Source: Thermogutta sp.
GTDB taxonomy: Bacteria > Planctomycetota > Planctomycetia > Pirellulales > Thermoguttaceae
Reading direction: 5' to 3'
NCBI RefSeq assembly: GCF_014359955.1
Contig: NZ_JACIYL010000231.1
Span: 1-5,669, forward strand
Length of the DNA: 5,669 bases
Numbering within the stretch: position 1 is the first letter of the stretch; each line of letters opens with the position of its first letter. The notes beneath the pieces were generated by a model. It searched no databases. It was not told where the DNA came from and was given only the letters and a program-made list of their open reading frames with translations. The position numbers and the translations under genes are program-made. This document shows positions 1-4,850 of the stretch, piece by piece.

Positions 1-252
1 GCCCTGCTGCCCGAGTGCTGGCGAATGCCCCACGCGGTCGTTGAGCGGCCATCGTTAGGAAGTACCCCCTCGAGCGTCCGCTGCCCGTTGAACTCTCGGA
101 AACATCCAAAAAATTGTGATGAACCGATTCTTTTCCTGCGTTTTACCGGTCTACCATCCCGCAACGACTTAATCGGTATGTCCTTCCCAGATTCCTTGCC
201 GTGGTGCGTGTGGGGCAAACTGTTCAGAATTCCCGGATTGGATCCTGCCGTT

Positions 253-277
253 CCAAGTCGCTGCGGCTTGGATTTTC
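253..277 (+). terminator. Possible rho-independent terminator
   Basis: The arms CCAAGTCG (253-260) and CGGCTTGG (264-271) pair over 8 bp with one T-G wobble around a 3-base loop. They are followed by ATTTTCC, a short T-run. On the minus strand the hairpin has no T-run, so if real it ends a plus-strand transcript coming from upstream. The stem is only moderately strong and the upstream gene is not visible, so this is tentative. Confidence 0.3.
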
Positions 278-288
278 CGCCAGCCGAT

Positions 289-297
289 TGTGGATAA
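289..297 (-). promoter_or_regulatory. Consensus DnaA box (isolated)
   Basis: The plus strand reads TGTGGATAA, the exact complement of the 9-base DnaA box TTATCCACA. I see no second box nearby and no AT-rich unwinding region, so it is not an origin. It lies about 180 bases upstream of the glgX -35 hexamer. It may be a DnaA-regulated site, part of DnaA titration, or chance. Confidence 0.4.
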
Positions 298-403
298 CAG
301 GATGGACCCACCTCGATCCAGGCGTGGCGACCGCCTCTGCCGCGGCGGGAGTGTCAATCACTCCGCGGTCAAAAATCGAGTCGCGGCGATCCGGTCGCGG
401 TCT

Positions 404-459
404 CCTGCGGGTGGTGACTCGCAGGCCTGGCTCGTTGCCCTTCCACGGAGCGAAGGGGC
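404..459. repeat. Two adjacent inverted repeats upstream of the glgX promoter
   Basis: The first repeat is CCTGCG (404-409) with CGCAGG (420-425), a perfect 6-bp stem with a 10-base loop. The second is GCCCTTC (437-443) with GAAGGGGC (452-459), a 7-bp stem with one bulged G and an 8-base loop. Both end before the -35 hexamer at 480, so they are outside the predicted glgX transcript. They could be operator sites or structures in a transcript from upstream. No T-run follows either one, so they are not simple terminators. Confidence 0.3.
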
Positions 460-479
460 ACGGATGTCGGAAGCGCAGG

Positions 480-508
480 TTGGCACGAGTTTTGTCGCAA
501 GCTATGTT
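480..508 (+). promoter_or_regulatory. Sigma70-type promoter for glgX
   Basis: The -35 hexamer is TTGGCA (480-485) and the -10 hexamer is TATGTT (503-508), separated by 17 bases. Each matches four or five of six consensus positions at optimal spacing. Transcription would start near 514-516, giving a leader of about 20 bases before the ATG at 534. That short leader fits use of the 534 start. Confidence 0.55.
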
Positions 509-533
509 TTTTTCCTAAAATGACGGGTGGACC

Positions 534-2720
534 ATGGCGACAGATTTGCAACAATGGTTTATTGGTAACGTTGACGTCGTGGTAGGACGCCCTACCCAAC
601 CTTTTTCCATGCTAGCGCGACCGACTACACTGCACCTTGCCCATAGTCTGCCGTACGGGGCCATTCTCCGGGAGGATGGCGTCCAGTTTGTCATTTTCAG
701 CCGTTCGGCCACGGGAATGCGCATTCTTCTCTACCGGAATGTGGAAGATCCCGATCCCTATGAAATCATCTCCCTGAACCCTCACGACCACCGGTGGGGC
801 GACGTTTGGACGATATTCGTGCCCGGTCTCAAGGCGGGGCAACTCTATCACATCCAGGCGGATGGCCCCTGGGCACCGGAAATCGGTCACCGCTTCGACT
901 CGAAGGCCCGGTTGATCGACCCCTATGCCAAAGCCCTCGCGGGGGATTTTCTACCTCCGAAAGACGGCATCATCAGGCCCCCCAAGTGCGTCGTGATCGA
1001 CGACGAGTTCGACTGGCAGGGCACGCGCCCCATACGACGGGAGCTTTCCGAAACCATCATCTACGAGATGCACGTCAAGGGGTTCACCCGGTCGCGGACC
1101 AGTGGCGTGCAATTTCCCGGCACATACCTGGGGGTCATTGAAAAAATCCCCTACCTCAAATCGCTGGGGGTGACAGCCGTTGAACTGATGCCCGTCCATG
1201 AGTTTCCCATCCTGGACATCTACGGCCAGAAACCGGCTCGTCCCAATTACTGGGGCTACGACCCCCTGGCCTTCTTCGCCCCACACCGCGGTTACGCGGT
1301 GAGCAAAGAACCCGGGGCACAGGTTCGTGAATTCAAAGAAATGGTTCGCGAATTGCATAAGGCCGGGATTGAAGTCATCCTCGATGTGGTCTTCAATCAC
1401 ACCGCCGAAGGCAATGAAAACGGTCCCATTCTGAGCTTCAAGGGGCTGGAGAATCGCGTCTATTACATGCTGGACAATGGCGGTAGCCGTTACAAGAACT
1501 ACACGGGCTGTGGCAACACGCTCAATGGAAATCACCCCATTGTGCGGGAAATGATTTTCCATTGTCTGCGCTACTGGGTCCACAATTACCACATCGACGG
1601 CTTCCGTTTCGATCTGGCTTCGATCCTCAGTCGGGACCGGGCAGGGAATCTCGTTCCCAATCCTCCTGTGGTCGAAGCGATCGCGGAGGATCCTCTCCTT
1701 GCCGACACAAAAATCATTGCAGAAGCCTGGGACGCGGCGGGGGCCTATCAGGTCGGCACATTCGCGACCCTCTGCTGGCCAGACACCTTCGATCACTGCC
1801 GCTGGGCAGAATGGAACGGCCGCTACCGAGACGATGTGCGGCGGTTCTGGCGAGGCGATCCGGGCATGGTGCCTGCGTTCGCCACGCGACTTGCCGGTTC
1901 AAGCGACCTCTATCAGCCGGGCGGGCGCTATCCCTATCACAGTATTAACTTTATTACGTCCCACGATGGCTTCACCCTGAACGACCTCGTCAGTTACAAC
2001 CACAAGCATAATGAGGCGAATGGCGAAGACAATCGCGATGGTGACAACAACAATAACAGCTACAATTACGGAGTCGAAGGCCCCACCTGGCATAAGGGGA
2101 TCGACCTTATTCGGATGAGACAGATCAAGAATATGCTGGCCACCCTGTTTCTCAGCCAGGGTGTGCCCATGATGCTTTTCGGCGACGAATGCCGTAGAAC
2201 CCAGCGGGGAAATAACAACGCGTACTGTCAGGACAATTCGATTTCATGGTTCAACTGGAAACTCGTCCATCGCTATCGGGAGCTCTGGCGATTCGTCCAG
2301 GCCCTGATTGCCTTCCGTAAACAGGAGCCGACGGTCCGACGCAAAGATTTTCTCACCGGTCTGCCAGTGCGGCCGGGCGGGTTGCCTGATGTGAGCTGGT
2401 TCAACCCGATGGGCGGCCCCGTGGATTGGGCCAACGCCGGTCGCAGCCTGGTCTGTCTTTTGGCGGCATTTCCCGAACGGGAAGATCCCAATCGTCCTAA
2501 TCATCATATCCTCATGATGTTCCATGCGGCGCCGGAGCCAGCGCGCTTTGTGATCCCCGCGGCCGCCCGGGGACTCGCCTGGCGGCTGTTCATCGATACC
2601 AGTCGCATGTCCCCCAACGACATCTATCCCAATCTGGACGGTCCGCCACCTCCTGTTGATTGGTCCCTGACGCTGCCCGGACGGACGCTCGTGTGCTACG
2701 TCGCCCCGGACCTGCTGTGA
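534..2720 (+). CDS. glgX: Glycogen debranching enzyme GlgX (GH13 isoamylase type)
   Basis: A 728-residue cytoplasmic enzyme that hydrolyses alpha-1,6 branch linkages of glycogen, normally on limit dextrins left by glycogen phosphorylase. An N-terminal CBM48-like beta domain spans about residues 40-135, the GH13 catalytic barrel about 170-600, and a C-terminal beta domain about 635-725. All four GH13 regions are present: DVVFNHT (284-290), GFRFD with nucleophile D360, IIAEAWD with acid/base E397, and SHD with H477 and D478. The stretch around 293-312 (GNENGPILSFKGLENRVYYM) is typical of GlgX/TreX. An Asn run (505-508) sits in the family's variable loop. Length is normal. The ATG at 534 fits the promoter but has only a weak GGTGG ribosome site; Met26 (609) is an alternative and would lose no conserved residue. 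No other glycogen gene is adjacent. TreX- or isoamylase-like specificity cannot be excluded. Confidence 0.95.
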   Translation: MATDLQQWFIGNVDVVVGRPTQPFSMLARPTTLHLAHSLPYGAILREDGVQFVIFSRSATGMRILLYRNVEDPDPYEIISLNPHDHRWGDVWTIFVPGLKAGQLYHIQADGPWAPEIGHRFDSKARLIDPYAKALAGDFLPPKDGIIRPPKCVVIDDEFDWQGTRPIRRELSETIIYEMHVKGFTRSRTSGVQFPGTYLGVIEKIPYLKSLGVTAVELMPVHEFPILDIYGQKPARPNYWGYDPLAFFAPHRGYAVSKEPGAQVREFKEMVRELHKAGIEVILDVVFNHTAEGNENGPILSFKGLENRVYYMLDNGGSRYKNYTGCGNTLNGNHPIVREMIFHCLRYWVHNYHIDGFRFDLASILSRDRAGNLVPNPPVVEAIAEDPLLADTKIIAEAWDAAGAYQVGTFATLCWPDTFDHCRWAEWNGRYRDDVRRFWRGDPGMVPAFATRLAGSSDLYQPGGRYPYHSINFITSHDGFTLNDLVSYNHKHNEANGEDNRDGDNNNNSYNYGVEGPTWHKGIDLIRMRQIKNMLATLFLSQGVPMMLFGDECRRTQRGNNNAYCQDNSISWFNWKLVHRYRELWRFVQALIAFRKQEPTVRRKDFLTGLPVRPGGLPDVSWFNPMGGPVDWANAGRSLVCLLAAFPEREDPNRPNHHILMMFHAAPEPARFVIPAAARGLAWRLFIDTSRMSPNDIYPNLDGPPPPVDWSLTLPGRTLVCYVAPDLL
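581..596 (+). other. Small hairpin at the 5' end of glgX
   Basis: GGTAGG (581-586) and CCTACC (591-596) form a perfect 6-bp stem with the loop ACGC. It lies 12 bases before the in-frame ATG at 609. If translation starts at 534 it is inside coding sequence; if it starts at 609 it is in the leader and could affect initiation. Confidence 0.35.
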
Positions 2721-2827
2721 AGGAAAGCTGTGTCCTCGATGGAGACCGGGTGATCTACTTTCCCGCCTGGGGTAAACACCTGCGTCCGCCCGCCAGCATT
2801 GCCTGCTGCCAAATACAATAGATAGAT

Positions 2828-2858
2828 CCGACTTTGACCCGATCCGGGAACAAGTCGG
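2828..2858. other. Composite hairpin between glgX and the hydrolase gene
   Basis: The outer arms CCGACTT (2828-2834) and AAGTCGG (2852-2858) enclose a 3x3 internal loop and an inner stem CCCG (2838-2841) / CGGG (2845-2848) with loop ATC. It lies 108 bases after the glgX stop and just before the hydrolase promoter. No good T-run follows on either strand, so it is at best an imperfect terminator for glgX; an RNA structure or protein site is equally possible. Apart from this hairpin, the promoter at 2867 and the palindrome at 2907, I see nothing definite in 2721-2917. Confidence 0.4.
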
Positions 2859-2866
2859 CATTCAAC

Positions 2867-2895
2867 TTGTTGGTTTTGCAGAAAAGAAAAATACT
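2867..2895 (+). promoter_or_regulatory. Candidate promoter of the hydrolase gene
   Basis: TTGTTG (2867-2872) and AATACT (2890-2895) are spaced by 17 bases, the optimal sigma70 distance. The -10 matches four of six positions and the -35 three. The start of transcription would be near 2902, about 16 bases before the ATG at 2918. This supports that ATG over an upstream in-frame TTG at 2834. The -35 hexamer and spacing equal those of the promoter at 4584-4612. Confidence 0.4.
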
Positions 2896-2906
2896 CACAT
2901 TACACT

Positions 2907-2918
2907 TGGGACGTCCCA
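2907..2918. promoter_or_regulatory. 12-bp perfect palindrome at the hydrolase start codon
   Basis: TGGGACGTCCCA is fully self-complementary, and its last A is the first base of the ATG at 2918. It covers the space between the predicted transcription start and the start codon, where a repressor would block initiation. It also replaces a standard ribosome binding site, of which only GGGA remains. Operator function is inference. Confidence 0.35.
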
Positions 2919-3736
2919 TGGCACAGCGCGTAAAAATCACCACAGCGGCCAGCCCTGGTGAAGTCGAACTGGCTTTTGAAGATACGGGGACCGGCTTGCC
3001 TGTTCTTCTGGTTCACGGCTTTCCCCTGGACCGGACCATGTGGAAAGCCCAATGGGAAAGCCTGAGCAATGAGTATCGGGTGATTGTTCCCGATCTCCGG
3101 GGATTTGGAGAAAGCCAGGTAGTCCCCGGCGTGGCCACCATGGAGATGATGGCAGATGACCTGGCAGGGCTCTGTGACCATCTTCAATTGACCGGCAAAA
3201 TCGTACTGGGTGGCCTGTCGATGGGCGGCTACGTCGCCTTTGCCTTTGCCCGAAAGTATCGGGACCGCCTGGCTGGTCTCATCCTGTGCGACACCCGTGC
3301 GAGGCCTGATACGCCAGAAGCGAAGGAGAACCGACGGCGCGTTGCCGACCGAGTTCGCCGGGAAGGCCCCGGGTTCATCGCGGACGAAATGATTCCCCGC
3401 CTGTGCTGCGAAAGCACGTTTCGCAATAATCCGGAGGTGATCGAAAGAATCCGCCAGATGATCATCTCGGCGCCGCCGGAGGGTGTGGCGGCGGCAGCAC
3501 TCGGAATGGCTGAACGTCCGGATTCCACCGATCTTCTACCTACTCTCTCGTGTCCAACGCTTGTCCTGGTAGGACAGTTTGATGCCATTTCGCCGCCCGA
3601 GGAAATGGAGGCGATAGCACGGGCCATCCCGCAATCGCAGTTCGTCGTGGTTCCTGATGCGGGTCATCTTGCGCCGATGGAGCAGCCAGATCGGGTCACG
3701 CAAGCAATCCGGGAATGGCTGAAAAGCCTCGTCTAG
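2918..3736 (+). CDS. Alpha/beta-fold hydrolase (esterase/lactonase-like)
   Basis: A 272-residue cytoplasmic protein of the alpha/beta hydrolase superfamily (COG0596-like), with no signal peptide or membrane segment. The full catalytic triad is visible: nucleophile S101 in GGLSMGG (98-104), acid D222 in VGQFD (218-222) and H250 in DAGHLAPMEQP (247-257). The oxyanion-hole motif HGFPLD is at 33-38 and the strand-turn PDLRGFGES at 58-66. A short cap of about residues 127-200 lies between the core strands. Layout and length resemble 3-oxoadipate enol-lactonases and carboxylesterases, but no pathway neighbours confirm a substrate. The reading frame extends upstream to a TTG at 2834, but that start lies in a hairpin and before the likely promoter, and the family begins near residue 15-25 of this version. 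A terminator follows at once, so the gene is probably a single unit. Confidence 0.88.
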   Translation: MAQRVKITTAASPGEVELAFEDTGTGLPVLLVHGFPLDRTMWKAQWESLSNEYRVIVPDLRGFGESQVVPGVATMEMMADDLAGLCDHLQLTGKIVLGGLSMGGYVAFAFARKYRDRLAGLILCDTRARPDTPEAKENRRRVADRVRREGPGFIADEMIPRLCCESTFRNNPEVIERIRQMIISAPPEGVAAAALGMAERPDSTDLLPTLSCPTLVLVGQFDAISPPEEMEAIARAIPQSQFVVVPDAGHLAPMEQPDRVTQAIREWLKSLV

Positions 3737-3773
3737 CGGGGGATCTATGCTCATTTGATCCCCGCGATTTTAT
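3736..3773 (+). terminator. Rho-independent terminator of the hydrolase gene
   Basis: GCGGGGGATC (3736-3745) pairs with GATCCCCGC (3757-3765) with one bulged G and an 11-base loop, followed by GATTTTATG. The stem starts on the last base of the TAG stop codon. The minus-strand reading has no T-run after the stem, so the terminator acts on the plus strand. Confidence 0.75.
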
Positions 3774-3903
3774 GAAACCTTTCAAGCTCCCAGGTCATCA
3801 CCCGACCTACCGAGCTGACGCTGTGCGCGCGACAAACCGGCTGTCGTGCGGAGGATAACACTCCCCACCCGCCAGTGAGTTCTGGGTTGGAAAGGAAGCT
3901 GTG

Positions 3904-3923
3904 CCGAACTCGTTGGTGTTCGG
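3904..3923 (-). terminator. Weak hairpin after the DUF2617-like gene
   Basis: On the minus strand CCGAAC and GTTCGG form a 6-bp stem with an 8-base loop, one base after the stop codon at 3925-3927. The following bases on that strand are pyrimidine-rich (CTTCCTTTCC) but not a T-run. It may be a weak terminator of the minus-strand gene. The remaining 130 bases back to the hydrolase terminator hold nothing else I can support. Confidence 0.3.
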
Positions 3924-3924
3924 A

Positions 3925-4464
3925 CTAGGGCAAGCGAATCACTGTACGGCTTTTGACCAGGGCGTAGTCGTCAGGAAAAGTGTGAAACGCCTGCACAAGA
4001 AAGCTTTTCGCCCGCGTCTCGTAATAGAGAAAGCTCATCGCGCCGAGCGGCATTCGTCCGCTCGGATCGAAGCGAAAGAACAGTCCTTGCTGGGGTGCCT
4101 CACGATTCAGCTCATGCTGAAACATCCAGAAGACTTCGGGGGAGACATGTTCGAGCTGCACTTCCCACTCGTAGGAGACGCCACCTCTCCCGACAAGCTG
4201 GTCCCGATGCTCCCCTTTGATATTGTGGAACATGAGACGTCTTTTGGTCGGCAGAGGATGCAACGCGGAGGTCGCGACCTCAGTCCAGGTCAGTCCTTCG
4301 TAATTCCAGGTGATGATGTGACCGGTGTTGGTGATCGCCAGCCGCACCTCGTAGCCCCCGCGACTGACCTGTCGGGTGGCGCGAATTTCAAACAATTCGG
4401 GATGAAGCGGTCTGCCGTAAAGGCTGAACGCCAATTCTGTAACCCGAGGACGAACAGTCAGCAC
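3925..4464 (-). CDS. DUF2617-like protein of unknown function
   Basis: A 179-residue soluble protein with no signal peptide or membrane segment. I recognise it as resembling the planctomycete branch of DUF2617 by YGRPLHPELF (16-25), GHIITW (48-53), the beta-strand SYEWEVQLE (98-106) and the C-terminal block HTFPDDYALVKSRT (161-174). The family has no established function, and no catalytic motif is evident. The composition suggests an alpha/beta protein rich in beta strands. The start is a GTG at 4464-4462: it has GAGGGG (4473-4478) 8 bases upstream, and the protein then begins (M)LTVRP as I recall for its relatives. The frame continues upstream to an ATG at 4578, adding 38 Arg-rich residues that look non-coding. 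The gene faces the hydrolase gene end to end and has its own promoter. Family assignment is from memory; that this is a real gene is much surer. Confidence 0.8.
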   Translation of the reverse strand: MLTVRPRVTELAFSLYGRPLHPELFEIRATRQVSRGGYEVRLAITNTGHIITWNYEGLTWTEVATSALHPLPTKRRLMFHNIKGEHRDQLVGRGGVSYEWEVQLEHVSPEVFWMFQHELNREAPQQGLFFRFDPSGRMPLGAMSFLYYETRAKSFLVQAFHTFPDDYALVKSRTVIRLP

Positions 4465-4472
4465 AGCTCTAT

Positions 4473-4478
4473 CCCCTC
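4473..4478 (-). promoter_or_regulatory. Ribosome binding site fixing the GTG start of the DUF2617-like gene
   Basis: On the minus strand GAGGGG lies 8 bases before GTG (4464-4462). It is the best Shine-Dalgarno match near any start in the window and argues for the 179-residue form over the 217-residue one. Confidence 0.6.
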
Positions 4479-4583
4479 TTCTATGCCTAACACACGGATG
4501 TGCCGGCTTCTTATGCCATCTTACGTCACCGCTACGTCCACCGCGGGACGCCATTGCATTTCCTCGTGAACGTTTCATCGGTT

Positions 4584-4612
4584 ATTATAAGCGGTCTTCG
4601 CACAGGCAACAA
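4584..4612 (-). promoter_or_regulatory. Sigma70 promoter of the DUF2617-like gene
   Basis: On the minus strand the -35 is TTGTTG (4612-4607) and the -10 is a perfect TATAAT (4589-4584) with a 17-base spacer. Transcription would begin near 4577, giving a leader of about 113 bases before the GTG at 4464. An in-frame ATG (4578-4576) lies on the predicted start point, so a leaderless longer product is conceivable. Confidence 0.65.
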
Positions 4613-4708
4613 AGGGAGTTTTCTGGGCTTTCTGTGTGTCCATTTCACAGCGCCGGGAAGCGCTCGTTTTATCTTGACAAATTCGTTTCATCACGCTAGC
4701 GGTGGGCA

Positions 4709-4745
4709 AGAAAAAGCAATCGACCGGGCATCCTTCCCGGTCGAT
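4709..4745 (-). terminator. Rho-independent terminator of the beta-barrel gene, with AAGGAUG loop
   Basis: A perfect 10-bp GC-rich stem, ATCGACCGGG (minus strand, 4745-4736) with CCCGGTCGAT (4728-4719), closes the 7-base loop AAGGATG. On the minus strand it is followed by TGCTTTTTCTT, a clear T-run. No T-run follows on the plus strand. It lies about 105 bases after the stop codon of the beta-barrel gene. Its loop shows a GGA motif on a stem, the same heptamer as in the hairpin at 4768-4806. Confidence 0.8.
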
Positions 4746-4767
4746 CAGGACCCTCTTGCGCTACCCG

Positions 4768-4806
4768 AGACGAACGGTTCAAACATCCTTGTCGGACCGT
4801 TCGTTT
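4768..4806 (-). other. 3' UTR hairpin with CsrA-like loop
   Basis: On the minus-strand transcript ACGAACGGUCC (4804-4794) pairs with GAACCGUUCGU (4780-4770) over 11 bp with one wobble, extendable by two weak pairs. Inside, ACA (4792-4790) and UGU (4785-4783) form a 3-bp stem with an AGGA tetraloop. The internal sequence ACAAGGAUGU equals ten of the twelve positions of the CsrA selection consensus RUACARGGAUGU. The hairpin begins about 46 bases after the beta-barrel stop codon. No T-run follows it, so it is not a terminator. CsrA binding is inferred. Confidence 0.6.
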
Positions 4807-4850
4807 AGCCGCCAGAGGGTTGAGGGCTCTCGGTCCATGGTGACGATCGT

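Larger units (their letters stand above)
1..533. other. Gene-free stretch upstream of glgX, with inverted repeats
   Basis: I cannot support a gene here. All three forward frames are open at the left edge. One closes at 42-44 and one at 56-58, so a few C-terminal codons of an upstream gene may be present, but no family is recognisable. The third frame stays open to about 297, but its translation is low in hydrophobic residues, irregular and resembles no family I know. From about 45 to 533 the stretch carries inverted repeats (253-271, 404-425, 437-459, and the distant pair ACCGATT 123-129 / AATCGGT 171-177). It also holds a DnaA box (289-297) and the glgX promoter (480-508). A structured non-coding RNA is possible but not shown. 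Confidence 0.5.
4465..4850. other. Intergenic region between the two minus-strand genes
   Basis: This 386-base gap holds, in minus-strand order, the 3' untranslated region of the beta-barrel gene with two hairpins, its terminator, the promoter of the DUF2617-like gene and that gene's leader. An open plus-strand frame at 4500-4808 runs across terminator and promoter and shows no family resemblance. A weak plus-strand stem AGCGC (4649-4653) / GCGCT (4660-4664) followed by CGTTTT has no gene before it. Confidence 0.6.

Noticed and set aside
25..297. 90-codon plus-strand frame at the left edge
   Set aside because: The product is rich in Pro, Arg and Cys with no recognisable motif, and codon use becomes irregular after about 60 bases. 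At most the first few codons might be the end of an upstream gene.
951..1796. 281-codon minus-strand open frame inside glgX
   Set aside because: It lies fully antisense to the catalytic core of glgX, whose conserved motifs explain the sequence. It has no family resemblance and is a shadow of a GC-rich gene.
2730..2753. Seven-codon frame (GTG start, with AAGGA upstream) just after the glgX stop
   Set aside because: The ribosome site is plausible but the product is too short, with no regulatory codon pattern such as repeated codons for one amino acid.
2814..2819. TACAAT as a -10 hexamer for the hydrolase gene
   Set aside because: No -35 match lies at 16 to 18 bases upstream; the pair at 2867-2895 is better placed.
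2244..2861. 205-codon minus-strand frame over the 3' end of glgX
   Set aside because: It is antisense to conserved glgX sequence and shows no domain or regular composition.
4674..4702. TTGACA on the plus strand as a promoter -35
   Set aside because: At 16 to 18 bases downstream there is only TAGCGG or similar, no acceptable -10, and no plus-strand gene follows.
4500..4808. 102-codon plus-strand frame in the intergenic gap
   Set aside because: It crosses a minus-strand promoter and terminator, has no ribosome site, and its translation resembles no family.
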